Assembly: GCA_026936325.1 (NCBI GenBank)
Contig: JAPTHN010000012.1
Coordinates: forward strand, 35,722,537-35,786,536
Reading direction: 5' to 3'
Length of the DNA stretch: 64,000 nt
Source: Platynereis dumerilii
Lineage: Eukaryota; Annelida; Polychaeta; Phyllodocida; Nereididae
Under the pieces are notes generated by a model, which worked only from the letters and a program-made list of their open reading frames with translations, searched no databases and was not told the origin of the DNA. The position numbers and the translations under genes were made by a program. Shown in pieces: positions 32,605 to 43,289 of the stretch. Positions within the stretch are counted from its first letter, which is position 1, and each line of letters begins with the position of its first letter.

Positions 32605-34363
32605 GTGTGCCATGTTCCATGTGAATATATGCACAGCTGATGTCAGTATTGCAATACTGACATCACTATTGGCACTCCAAGGTGGAGTGTTGATTCCAAC
32701 TGCTACCAACAAGTCACGCTTATGGGCTAAGTGTGAACAACAATTGATTAATCTTCATTCATTGGTATGGTTGTTTAATTCAGTTGGAGCAGGTGAAACT
32801 GATATGTTTGAGCCGCTTGCTTGATCCGTCATGGACATTCATGGTGTCCTGTTGTGAAATTACTCCTTGAGGACAGCACCTTGTGGCTTTTCAGCCTTTT
32901 AGGTGAGATCTTTGGTAAAGAAACTGTTCAGAATTGATGACTGGAATGGGGATGATGGGGAGATTTTTTGGAAGTGAACATGGTGGTGTTGCATGGGCAT
33001 ACCAGAGGACCAGAAATGGGGGGGGGGTAGTTGCTCCCCAAAAATTTGGGAAAAGGAGACATGGAGGCTAAGAATTCAATCATCAAATAAACATTATTGG
33101 AAATCAGTGATAAGTATGCGCCCAAGCAAAACTCCCCCCCCCCCTTAGGTCTTAAATTCTGAATGGTTTCTGAGTGTATTATTTTTGCCAAGACAGAGCA
33201 GCACATCGATGGTGAAAGTGCAAAACCTCGTAAGTCAAAAAAAGCTGTTTTTCAGAAATTGGAAAAAACTATCACAGATAATTTTTTATGGTAATGTTCA
33301 TTTATATGCGAGTTAGGCTCTACGTGATTTATAGAAGGTGGGACCCTGTTTTAGCATAATTTTTTGTCATAGGTCATTGACCACTGCATTGATGCTACCA
33401 ACAGATATGAATGAAAATGTCGAGTTGCAATGTTTTGCACTTTCACTTTTTGCAAGTTAGTGAAAGTGCAAAACCTCGTAACTCGATCATTTATCACATT
33501 TCTAGGCAACTTGCAGCATTGAGTGTACTTCCAATCTATAGCTTTACAGTAAAATTTATGATTTGACCATAATAAATATCAACTGCTAATTTTAATTAGT
33601 GGCTACAATAGCAAGAATGGAGAAAATAGCAATTTTTCAAATTTTCATGCACAATTTTTTTCAATAGCCTACATCACTAAAACAAATATAGGGAGGTATA
33701 GATTTTTAATAGGGAAATTTCCTGAGAGCCATAAAAAAGTGCCGCAATCATTCTTTTACAAAAAAAGTTGAAATATCCGAAAATATGAGCTTCTAAGTTC
33801 TGATTTGAGTTATGAGGTTTTGCACTTTCACTTTTTGGAACAAATCGACATACAAGGTTTGGGGAAATCATTCTGTTACCAGTGTGTTACAGCTTCAAAA
33901 AACAGCAAACTGGCAAGGTGACCAATTGACAACATGTATTGGATATTGAAATAGTCATTCCACCCAAAATCTAAAAATGGCAAAATTTTGACATACGAGG
34001 TTTTGCACTTTCACCATCGACATGATAACCTCTCAGACCAACAAATTAATGCGACAGTGAATGAATTCGTTTTGTTGTAAAAGTGCTAAAACTGATAGCA
34101 GTTATACACAAAAGCCATGCTTTATATATAGCTGTTTATTGTAACCTTTGGATTTATTCAAAACATCAAACTGAATAATCTATGTTGAGCAACAATCTAA
34201 CAGCTTATTGTGTATTTGTAATGGTGTGATCAGTATGGGTTCCTAGTGACACAGCTGAAACTGTGAATATACCAACTGTGAAATCACTATGCTGATACTG
34301 ACATCACAAGAGCACTGTGGCAGTTGAAAAGAACATGGCACACTTATAAGAGATCTGTAATAA
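32585..34363. mobile_element. non-autonomous DNA element inserted in the LINE
   Basis: Terminal inverted repeats of 33 bp with one mismatch: TTATTACAGATCTCGTATAA through CATGTTC at 32585-32617 and its complement at 34331-34363. Subterminal TGATGTCAGTAT words also mirror. No clear target duplication and no transposase frame. It separates LINE ORF1 from the KH-domain ORF and itself contains another element at 33210-34016. Confidence 0.8.
33210..34016. mobile_element. nested element with GAAAGTGCAAAACCTCGTA ends
   Basis: Inverted ends TGGTGAAAGTGCAAAACCTC / GAGGTTTTGCACTTTCACCA with the palindromic flank TCGA on both sides (33206-33209, 34017-34020). The same GTGAAAGTGCAAAACCTCGT word recurs inside near 33462 and inverted near 33812. 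It lies within the 32585-34363 element, so it is the later arrival. Non-coding. Confidence 0.8.
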
Positions 34364-34379
34364 CACTAAGTTGGATAAA

Positions 34380-34700
34380 ATGGAGATCAAAGCTAATCCC
34401 AACCTTGCTGGTGCCTCAGCCCTACCCGCAAAGTCTGCTCCGCAGGAGTCCTCCACTCCAGTGAAACTCTTCACCCAAGTCCGCAGCGCTGATGTTGGAA
34501 AAATCATTGGAAAGGGAGGCCACACAGTGAAAAACCTCTCCATGGATCATAATGTGAACATTTCGATCGGAAAATGGTATGAAAAGAATAAGAGCTCAAC
34601 CTATGAAGAAGTTTGCGATGGAGTGATTGTAGCTGGATCAATAAAAGCTACCAAGGATGCTATTGAAGAAATTGCTAGCCTATGTCAAGTCAAGAAATGA
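34380..34700 (+). CDS. KH-domain protein of the LINE
   Basis: 106 aa from the ATG at 34380; an upstream in-frame stop lies at 34347. After an Ala/Pro-rich leader it contains a KH RNA-binding fold: VRSADVGKIIGKGGHTVKNL with the GxxG loop (GKGG), then a basic strand region and a C-terminal helix (KATKDAIEEIASLCQ). KH domains bind single-stranded RNA or DNA. It lies between LINE ORF1 and ORF2, on the same strand and with no other host-like context, so it is most likely part of the LINE, either a separate small ORF or the end of ORF1 cut off by the inserted element. Capture from a host gene is a less likely alternative. Confidence 0.72.
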   Translation: MEIKANPNLAGASALPAKSAPQESSTPVKLFTQVRSADVGKIIGKGGHTVKNLSMDHNVNISIGKWYEKNKSSTYEEVCDGVIVAGSIKATKDAIEEIASLCQVKK

Positions 34701-34772
34701 TGTGATGTTGCACAGAGGTCTGACAATCTTAATGTAAAAAGGACTGGTATATCTAATGGTAAACGGACTGGC

Positions 34773-35042
34773 ATGTACAATTTCACAAATAAAAATCTGC
34801 TCTCTCAAAAATGCTGTTCCTGTCTGAATCACAAACCCCCAATGGAGGCCTCTGTGCGGTCAAGAATCAGTAGTCCTTATCAACCAAGCGCACTCAAACG
34901 TAGAATATCTTACTTTGTCAGGCCCGCTGTTGAAAAAGTGAGAAAAAGTTTCAATTTAAGCTCTCGATTGACCGCTCGAAATACTCGGCTAAACTCGACA
35001 ACAACAAAAATCAGTCAAGCTTGGCCTGTGGAACGCTCGTAG
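34773..35042 (+). CDS. small basic ORF upstream of LINE ORF2
   Basis: An open frame of about 89 codons, rich in Ser/Arg/Lys, whose end overlaps the start of the endonuclease frame (open from 34993). It has two Cys-rich residues clusters (CCSCLNH) but no domain I know. It may be the N-terminal lead of ORF2 linked by frameshifting, or simply non-coding. The first in-frame ATG lies a little downstream of the listed start. Confidence 0.35.
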   Translation: MYNFTNKNLLSQKCCSCLNHKPPMEASVRSRISSPYQPSALKRRISYFVRPAVEKVRKSFNLSSRLTARNTRLNSTTTKISQAWPVERS

Positions 35043-36769
35043 CCTAAAAAACAAAACTGAGTTAGTAAATAACTACATTGTGGATCAAGACTTAGACATA
35101 TTTTTCTTCACAGAATCTTGGTTAAAGAATGATGATTTTATGACAATTAATGAATTGGAGAACAATGGTGAATTCAAATGCATTCATAAGCCAAGAGTGG
35201 GCAGAGCTGGAGGTGGTGTGGGTTGTCTCCACAAGTCCAATATCATAGTCACACCTGTCCAGTCAATCCAATTCCGAACGTTTGAACATCTATCGCTAGA
35301 TATAAGACTTCCAGTTGGCAACATATCTGTTCTTTTAGTGTACAGACCCGAACCAACACCGCACAACAACTACTCTATGTCAGAATTCTTTGATGAATTT
35401 ACAAACCTGCTTGCATTGTATCAAAACTCCAAAAATGAACTGGTGATACTGGGTGACTTTAACTTTCATATTAATAATCTGCATAATGTAAACGCTAGTA
35501 AGTTCTTGGATATGCTTGATATATTCAATTTGAAACAGCATGTGTCGACCCCTACACATATTGCGGGTAATACCCTTGATCTTGTAATCACACGCAAAGA
35601 TGGTGACCTTTTACGTGAATGTGAAGTTGACGAACTACTGTCAGACCACAGTACAATTCTATTCAAGCTCAATGCTGCTAAGCCAACCAGAGAACGTAAA
35701 AGAATCATATTCAGAAAGACCAGAAATGTGGATATGAAACAATTTAAACTAGATATTAAACACTTCTTCTCTAACACCATGGACAAGACTGATACGAACC
35801 TTGAGCATCTAAATAAACTTGTAAAACTATATGAGTCATGTGAAAACATTCTTGACAAACATGCTCTAATCAATGAAAAGCTCATAACTGTCAGAAAACC
35901 AACACCTTGGAATACAGATGACATCAAAGGCGCTAAAGCAGCAAAAAGGAAAGCAGAGAAAAAATGGCGTAAATCTAAATCTCCGACTGATTTCGCTGAC
36001 TTCAAGGAGAAAAGGAATTCTTTCAACTATAAGCTTAAACACCTCAAGACAGCGGATCTACATAATAAAATTGTTAAAAATAAAGGCAATTCGATGGCCT
36101 TGTTTAAAATTGTCAGCTCAGCTCTACATCGCAAACCAAGTACACCTTTCCCACCTGACAAATCTGATGAATTCTTGGCTACGGAACTCTCAGCGTTCTT
36201 AGAAGGCAAAATTGAAAAGATCAGGTCAAAATTGGATACATCTCCTGGAGACATAGCATCAGCGGAAAACCCAGCTCCAGTGGACACTTTTACTGGACGA
36301 CCACTTTACAAATTCTCAAAACTGTCAAATGATGAAGTGAAGAAAATTGTCAATAACATGGCTTCTAAGCATTCTAAGCTTGATCCCATCCCTACCTGGA
36401 TGGTTAAAGAATGTCTCGATGAATTTCTACCATTCATTACAGAAATAGTAAATAGCTCTCTCCAATTAGAAGTTATGCCTGACTCAATGAAACATGCAAT
36501 AATTAAACCATTATTAAAGAAATCTGGGTTAGAATTGGAGAACAAAAACTACAGACCAGTATCGAATCTAAAATTCCTAGGAAAAATAATTGAAAGGGCT
36601 GTGATAGCCCAATTCACGAATCACCTACATGAAAATGACCTTCATGACACAAAACAGTCAGCCTACAAGAAATTTCATAGTACAGAAACACTACTAACAA
36701 GAATCCACAATAATATTATGCTAAATGGAAATGATGGAGAGATGTCCATGCTGGTACTTCTGGATCTTT
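34993..36769 (+). CDS. LINE ORF2, endonuclease and N-terminal reverse transcriptase
   Basis: The frame is open from 34993, before any ATG, and begins with the apurinic-endonuclease signature LWNARSLKNKTELVNNYI. Other AP-endonuclease landmarks are FFFTESWL, LVYRP, LGDFNFH, LDLVIT and LSDHS, so the catalytic set looks complete. The linker is followed by the RT N-terminus with NYRPVSNLKFLGKIIERAVI and MSMLVLLDL, the start of RT motif A. Homology stops at 36769, before the motif A aspartate context AAFDTIDH, which is found instead on the minus strand at 31136. In an intact element this enzyme nicks the target and primes reverse transcription. Here it is truncated and cannot act. Confidence 0.88.
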
Positions 36770-39100
36770 TGTCACCGCTGAGCTTTTAGCTTCAGAGGTG
36801 TCTTCATTCCTTCCTCTTGCAGGAAGTTTCCTCAAATCGCCATGAACCTCAAGACCTTAATCTTGTAATGTCATCTATATTATTATTGTATAAAAGTAAT
36901 GTAATATATTATATTATTGTGTAATGAGTTAGAATGATAGCAACGGGGTAGAACTCACCCCATGTTACCCTGGTGCTTCTGCGCAGCTGCAGAACACCCT
37001 AGTATCAATCTCTGGGGGGCAAGCTTGTTTGCCCAGCAGAAGAGAGCCCGCTCCCGCTGAGGTAGCAGGGGGGCTTCCTGTCTCCCTGACGCAGTGACGA
37101 TTCGTCAGGTAAGGGTATTGTTGTTAGAGGTATGAACAAAGGTTTCTCTTAAAGAAACCCTAGGTCATGGTTGATTGAGATGGCATCTTGTTAATAGTAT
37201 ATGTAATTCGTTAAGATCGTTGTTTGATGTATTGATAAGTTGAATAGCTTCTGTTCTTTGAATGACTCTTGATGTAACTGTCTATAAATTGAGTATTAAA
37301 CGAATAAGTGGACCTAAATTGTCGAGCCTCTGGTATTTCTTGAGTAGGTGTTTCGTAGTGGCAAGTGCTAGGGTGTCTCCCGCAGGATCCCCGGTAATGA
37401 GTCCATCTTCTCAGTAACATCAATTAACTACCTCTGAGAGAGAGAGAAAACGCATAAGATGGCATGGAGGAGAGTCCGGTCTGCGGCTTCTTGGCGCTTG
37501 TTTGCTGTGTCACACTGTCTCTTGATTTACCATGTTTATTCAAAATTTAGTGACGTTTCCTTCCGAAACACTAGTCTTGCAATGCTATGGGCATACGGCC
37601 TCCTCGCATCAGGAAGTTCACTACTTTGATGTAGAAATTCGCTTATGTCACAACTTCATATCATGCATAGCGGGTTAGCCAGCTATGGATACCATGCCAC
37701 CGATAAGGTTTTTCCTCTGTTAATCGGCTATCGATGGGGTAACGTGTGATGGGGTGATACCCATGGGCCAATAGGAGCCCGACACGCTATTGTTCTGCCA
37801 TGTCGCCAATGATAGTTGATTTTCCTTCTTCGTACACATACAAAAATTCAAGTTTTTAGTATGCTAGCTATGTTATCACGCCTTAATTCACCCACTAGTA
37901 TAGGGGGCGCAATATTCCTACCAGGTAGCTCAGGGGCTTCGCCCATATCTTTATTTGGTTACCTATTAGCTCATGTTCAGCTTCGATATACCTGCCTCTC
38001 ATCTTCCACACTTCTCACAACTTTACCCACACACCTCATCCAGACCCGGACCAGACAGCGCACTCAAGTCTCTGGGGCATCTCTCGCATCATTAGGCCTT
38101 GCTTGCAACACAGCACATCTTCCAATACGGTAGGAGCTCATTTTGCAAACATTAATAGGAAAGGCACTTGATTATTATTTCCTTAATTTATCATTTTCTT
38201 CTCTTTATAATGTCTTCTTAGGCTATCTGTGCTTTATTTTTATATTTTAACACTATATCGAAAATATGTCTGTCTATTTGCAATCACATAGTATACTATT
38301 AAGATTTTCTATACACGGCACTTAAGGTTTAATAGCCTGGTCCCATGGCCACGCTATTCTGCCTTCTTCTCTCCTCACTTTGCAACTCACATATGCAACA
38401 TTTCATTTTCTTTTTAAAATCTAAATCGCCATTACCCGTCCGGCGAACATTCTAGAGAATTTTGATTATCACATTCTGACTATCGTTCCATTATTGTTTT
38501 CTTGAATAACAGCATACGCTTCTTCATTTATGCATGCTCCCATTCATTTATTGACATTGCGCGCACTGGCTATTGATAGTGTATCGTGTTGTATTTTGTT
38601 ATCTCAGGTCTAGTGCTCTATTTTTATCTATCCAATGCCAGTTACTTTGGTTTTCTTTTAATCAGGCAATCTTGTGAGTGTTTTTTCTTATTGAATTGTG
38701 TGTTAGGCATTTCTTCTTCATTTCTCCATGTCGAGTGACGCTTTACAGTTATTCCTGGATTCCTTATATATATATTCAAAGCGAGACAAGTAATTACTTA
38801 TTTTGACTCGCATTGTTTCTCCTGCTCATCCCATCCCTATTTCTGCAATTTCTTATCCCATATGGCTTTCAAGTTATATGTTAATTTCGTTATTTTTCGG
38901 ATCATTAGTTAATATGTGTTATGAGTTACACCCACGATTATTGCAGGGAATCGCTGTGGCACATTTTGTAGCATTTGCTCTTATTTTGACTTTGGGCTCT
39001 GTTTTCATACGTACTCTCCCTCAGATTAGTTATATTTTCGCTCTAGTGAGTGCTAGTATGCATGGTACGCTTACTCTTCTTACTTCTATTTTTGCTCTGA
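36770..39100 (+). other. 5' LTR/leader region of the giant element
   Basis: 2.3 kb without a convincing gene. It starts TGTCACC directly after LINE sequence, has a TATAAAAG box at 36889-36896, and a consensus-like splice donor TCAGGTAAGG near 37106-37115. I could not identify the LTR end or a primer-binding site. Two weak hydrophobic frames (37816-38133, 38803-39132) lack an ATG start. Confidence 0.55.
36889..36896 (+). promoter_or_regulatory. candidate LTR TATA box
   Basis: TATAAAAG about 120 bases after the possible LTR start. This would set transcription start near 36920. Confidence 0.4.
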
Positions 39101-42100
39101 ATGTCTGTCCCGTTGACACAGCTGACACTTGAGCAGTGGTTACTTAAATTCCGTTTGGAAGCTCAGACAGCAGTTGATAGGGGATATTTGTCTGCTCGTG
39201 CTTCTCGTTATATCAAACATCGCACTCCTACACTTCTCTTTCATGAATGGTTATTGTTGGCCACCACTAAAAGGAACACTCAATGGCATGTCTACGAGTC
39301 GATACTAGACCAACTTGGCCATTTGACTCTTACCTTACCGGAGCTTGCTCTGTTTCGTGAGGCTTGTACTGCTCGTTATAATACGTATTTGAGAAAACCT
39401 ATCAATGTATGGCTTTACCCTCTTACCCTCATGATGTCAGAATCTGACTCATCCTCTGCTAGTACAAGTCAGGGCGATACTACAAAAACTAAGGGACATC
39501 TTGATGCGACCGAGATTTACACTGACACAGCTCTTTCGGGTAAACAGCCTAATATCTCGGGCCAACAGCTTGCCCACCAACCAGATAAATCCTCATTGAC
39601 TGTTCCTTTACATGTAGAAGTTGGAGATACCGCTGACGGATCCCGTGTTTCCACACCCTCTCATGATAATTTAAAATCTCGTGAGGCATCACCTGGCCGA
39701 CACGATTCTGATTCCGACGAGGAAAATTCACATCTTGCTCTTAAAGTCGCTAAGAATAAAGCTGATAACTCCGATAAAGATAATTCTGCTGGCAATACCT
39801 CTGATAGTGATAACTCCGATAAACAGCATTTTGATAGGGATAAATCCCCAGCTCTCTCTGAATCTGAACTTCAGGTGCGTGATTCTAATATTGCTGATAA
39901 TCTCGAAAATTCTCATAGGGCTGAAATAACTGAGGATAATTCTGCTTCTCAGGCTGGTCCTTCTGACGCCTCTCTTACACATCAATTTGACCCTCAACAA
40001 CCTGGTGCATCATCGTCTGCTAATACTAATCAACAAACGCCTGTGTCACATTCATTACATATTAACGAACAGCCTGGTGCTGCTGCACAAACCCCTCCTG
40101 TCCCGTCTACTGCAGACAATATTGAACACCCCCAATCACCTCCTGTTTCTCCTGGTCATTCTCCACACGGTTCTGATACTCATCACCATCACACCCCAGA
40201 CGTCAGTCCACGACTCTCCCCTCGACATCATACCCCTTCACGTCTGCCTCGACCAGAGTTGAGTGACGATCAAATTCCTTCATTGGGAGGTCTTCGTCAC
40301 CAGCATCACGTCCCTCCTCCTGAGGACCCTTTTCCGCTTGATAACGTTTCTAATAACACCTATCAAAACAACGAATTAGAACAATCTCTTAATAACCTTC
40401 AATTTAATCACTCTCATCAGAATCCTTCATCTGAACAACACCCCCCATCACCTCCCCCGGGCCACGCACGGCCACCTCTCCCGCAGACTGATACGTCGCC
40501 CAGGAACACCCGGCCTGCACCAGGACCTTCTTCCTTCACCGTACCCCCCGTCCCCTTTAATACTTCCACTCAGGGAAGTCGGCCTGAATCCCTAACTTCT
40601 GCACAGACTTCTCTCACGAATACAGTTCAGTTTTCTACAGTTTCATATACTGTAAATCCTATCACCAGACCACGTACAGCTAATACCACCACCCAAGTAC
40701 TATTCCCATCTCATACTCCTCATTCTAGTCGTAAACCAGTTATAGGTTACACCGATCCCAGCCATCAGACACTTCTACATCGTCTTTCTGGTTCCAACAT
40801 GGCTTCAAACCACCAGAACTTAAGCGTTTCCAATCCTTCCAATTACAATGCCATATCGGGCGCCTTTTCTCATGCACCTGCAACTCGTACTGGTGATGAA
40901 TTATTATTTGAACATGCTAATCAGCCCTCACATTTTTCCCAACAGGTTACACAGTCCCAAGCCTCTTCAACTACTCAGGCCTTCCATGACCTCCATGATT
41001 TTGATCCCACCTTTAATAACCTTAATTCTCAGGCTCAATCTCAGCCACAAGACCTTACTAGCTTGCGCACATCTGTGTACTACCCACCTTCCTATCAAGA
41101 CACCAGAGATGCGTCTTATCGAGCTACTCAATCTATTCAACGCCCAATTTCTTCCTCCTTCCCTGTATCTCATTCAGGCTCCCTGCCTTCTTCATTTCCT
41201 GCAGCAGCATTTAATACCCAAATGCCCGAAACACAGACTAAAACTAAGCCTCTTAATTTTTCAGAGATGAAACCTCCAGTATTTAATGGAGAGTCCGATA
41301 GTTTGACCCCACAGGCATGGATCACTAAATTTAAGGATCATGTCCAATTACATAATTTAAATGACCAGCAGATATTACATCGCCTGCAGTTGTTCACTGA
41401 AGGACACGCTCGCAATTGGTGTGATGCTCTGCAGCCCATGACTTTGGTTAAACTTGAGAAGTTGTTCTTAGATAAATTTTCATTGCTAAGGAGTCGAGCA
41501 TCTATCCTCGATGCTTTGTCTCAGAAACGTATCACCTATGGTGATAACGTTGGCAAGTACTTAGATGAGATTAAGGAATTGGTGTCACGTTTGGGCCTAC
41601 CTGAATCAGTTGTGGCTTTATACTTTCGTAAGGGATTGCCCCTGACCTTACAGCATTCTCTTCAGTTAATTGATGATAACAAACCTCTTGATGAATTAAT
41701 TCCAATAGTGCAAAGTATCATGGAGCACGAAGTTATCGCTCAGCATGTTGATGTTACTAAAATCCCTAGTACAAAATTCGATACAGGGAATTCGCAATCA
41801 ACTTTGCTCACTTTACAGGAATCCATGGGCGATCTTAATCAATCTCTGCAGCAATTGCCTCAGATACTCGGACCTCAGGATGCTTCCATGGCTGACACTC
41901 AACCCCAATATGTCTCTCAGCAAATGCCTTATGGTCAATCTTCTTTTTCTGGTCCTACTTGCTTCCGTTGTGGACTCCGAGGTCATATAGCTACTCATTG
42001 TCGCAGATTCATCCCCACCAGCAATATAGTCTACCAACATCTCCTGATTACCAGTCTGCCGGACGTTCTTACAATCGTGATAATTCTGCAAACAATGCCT

Positions 42101-42514
42101 TCAGTCAACGGTATAATCGACCTATCAGACCCTTTCCTAATAGATTCGGTAATTCGAACAGAAATCTTTCAGCCAATGGATTTTCTAACTCCAACAGATC
42201 TGGTAATAATAGACTATCCTCCCAGAACAACCAGAACTTCAATAATCAGCAGCATGACAATGCAAACTCTGCGCAACAGCAGTATAACAGCAATGCCCAG
42301 TATGCCTCCAACAACTCACGTGTTCAGTACCCTAATGGCATCAGAACTGCTTATCGCTCTCAGAGTGCTGGCCCTTTCCCTCGCAACCAACGACCACCTC
42401 CTCAAAATCGTTCACAGGGACCACCACATCAGCAACTACGACGCAATGGATCATTTTGACTGTGCTCAGATACAGCCGTGTCTCGTCCTAACTCAACATC
42501 TACCAATACTTTAG
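39101..42514 (+). CDS. gag: gag region of the giant LTR element (fossil)
   Basis: From an ATG. A folded-looking N-terminal segment (about residues 1-110) is followed by about 550 residues of low-complexity Ser/Asp/Pro/His/Gln-rich sequence, which makes this gag unusually long. A Ty3/Gypsy-type capsid lies at about residues 710-890 (PPVFNGESDSLTPQAWITKF to a central ARNWCDAL and LFLDKF). A CCHC zinc knuckle, CFRCGLRGHIATHC, lies near residue 953. Gag proteins assemble the particle around the RNA; the knuckle binds RNA. The product is named by domain order and motifs; confidence is high for capsid and knuckle and low for any function of the long disordered part. Confidence 0.85.
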   Translation: MSVPLTQLTLEQWLLKFRLEAQTAVDRGYLSARASRYIKHRTPTLLFHEWLLLATTKRNTQWHVYESILDQLGHLTLTLPELALFREACTARYNTYLRKPINVWLYPLTLMMSESDSSSASTSQGDTTKTKGHLDATEIYTDTALSGKQPNISGQQLAHQPDKSSLTVPLHVEVGDTADGSRVSTPSHDNLKSREASPGRHDSDSDEENSHLALKVAKNKADNSDKDNSAGNTSDSDNSDKQHFDRDKSPALSESELQVRDSNIADNLENSHRAEITEDNSASQAGPSDASLTHQFDPQQPGASSSANTNQQTPVSHSLHINEQPGAAAQTPPVPSTADNIEHPQSPPVSPGHSPHGSDTHHHHTPDVSPRLSPRHHTPSRLPRPELSDDQIPSLGGLRHQHHVPPPEDPFPLDNVSNNTYQNNELEQSLNNLQFNHSHQNPSSEQHPPSPPPGHARPPLPQTDTSPRNTRPAPGPSSFTVPPVPFNTSTQGSRPESLTSAQTSLTNTVQFSTVSYTVNPITRPRTANTTTQVLFPSHTPHSSRKPVIGYTDPSHQTLLHRLSGSNMASNHQNLSVSNPSNYNAISGAFSHAPATRTGDELLFEHANQPSHFSQQVTQSQASSTTQAFHDLHDFDPTFNNLNSQAQSQPQDLTSLRTSVYYPPSYQDTRDASYRATQSIQRPISSSFPVSHSGSLPSSFPAAAFNTQMPETQTKTKPLNFSEMKPPVFNGESDSLTPQAWITKFKDHVQLHNLNDQQILHRLQLFTEGHARNWCDALQPMTLVKLEKLFLDKFSLLRSRASILDALSQKRITYGDNVGKYLDEIKELVSRLGLPESVVALYFRKGLPLTLQHSLQLIDDNKPLDELIPIVQSIMEHEVIAQHVDVTKIPSTKFDTGNSQSTLLTLQESMGDLNQSLQQLPQILGPQDASMADTQPQYVSQQMPYGQSSFSGPTCFRCGLRGHIATHCRRFIPTSNIVYQHLLITSLPDVLTIVIILQTMPSVNGIIDLSDPFLIDSVIRTEIFQPMDFLTPTDLVIIDYPPRTTRTSIISSMTMQTLRNSSITAMPSMPPTTHVFSTLMASELLIALRVLALSLATNDHLLKIVHRDHHISNYDAMDHFDCAQIQPCLVLTQHLPIL

Positions 42515-43278
42515 ACTCTCATCACTTTTCTTCTCTCCAATCTAATGATCTTAGCACTTCTGCTCCTTCTGAAAATTTTACCTTTCATGATTTTCTCGAT
42601 TCAGATATACTTGTTGGGGACCACTTCCCTGATATCTTATATGCTGTACTTCAGCCTCCTATTCCTCTTACCCCCTTATCTATCAAGATTCACGATTGCA
42701 ACTTTATCCCATCACTTTTGCCCGATGGCACTAAATTCTTTACTTTGTTTGATACTGGCAGCTCACACAATTTGGTTAGCACGTCTCTTATCAAACGTAG
42801 TCCTTTCTTGCAGGGCCTTCCTCATTTTGATGCTGAGCCAATCAAGCTTATGGTCGGCAATGGTTCCTCTATTTCTATTTCTCAGTTTATCTATTTTGTT
42901 ATACAGTTTGGTGAGTGTAAAGTTCCCATTAAGACCTTTATTATCGATGTAGCTTCACCAATTGATTGTGTTATGGGTTTGGACGCTCAAATTAGATATA
43001 AATGTGTTTTTCATTCAGCGGAATCACGCATGGATATTTCTGTCGACCAAATTTTACTTGTAGTACATAAGTCGACTACTATAACACCTAATACATCGTG
43101 CGATGTGCCAGTTCGCGTTAATCACTTGGCGCAATATTTTAATGGTCCATTTGAGGTTAACATATCTCGCATTATCTCTGAAAAGAATTATAAGGCACTT
43201 GTCGATTTACGCAGTGGTTTTGGTTCAATCAGGATTAATAATGTAGATTCTGAGGATATACATTTGGCTGCATTCTAG
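42478..43278 (+). CDS. pro: retropepsin region of the giant LTR element (fossil)
   Basis: The ORF follows gag and carries an aspartic protease: FFTLFDTGSSHNLVS with the DTGS active-site motif near residue 92, a flap-like GNGSSIS segment and the C-terminal IDCVMGLDA (the family's ILGxD-like strand). No ATG at its beginning; in this family protease is normally made by read-through from gag. Cleaves the polyproteins during particle maturation. Confidence 0.82.
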   Translation: MSRPNSTSTNTLDSHHFSSLQSNDLSTSAPSENFTFHDFLDSDILVGDHFPDILYAVLQPPIPLTPLSIKIHDCNFIPSLLPDGTKFFTLFDTGSSHNLVSTSLIKRSPFLQGLPHFDAEPIKLMVGNGSSISISQFIYFVIQFGECKVPIKTFIIDVASPIDCVMGLDAQIRYKCVFHSAESRMDISVDQILLVVHKSTTITPNTSCDVPVRVNHLAQYFNGPFEVNISRIISEKNYKALVDLRSGFGSIRINNVDSEDIHLAAF

Positions 43279-43289
43279 GAGCGCTAGTT

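Noticed and set aside
35466-36545. Minus-strand frames opposite LINE ORF2
   Set aside because: Shadows of a convincing endonuclease-RT frame with no domain of their own.
37816-39132. Hydrophobic open frames in the leader (37816-38133 and 38803-39132)
   Set aside because: No ATG at their start, no domain, composition follows the local T-rich DNA; the second overlaps the start of gag.
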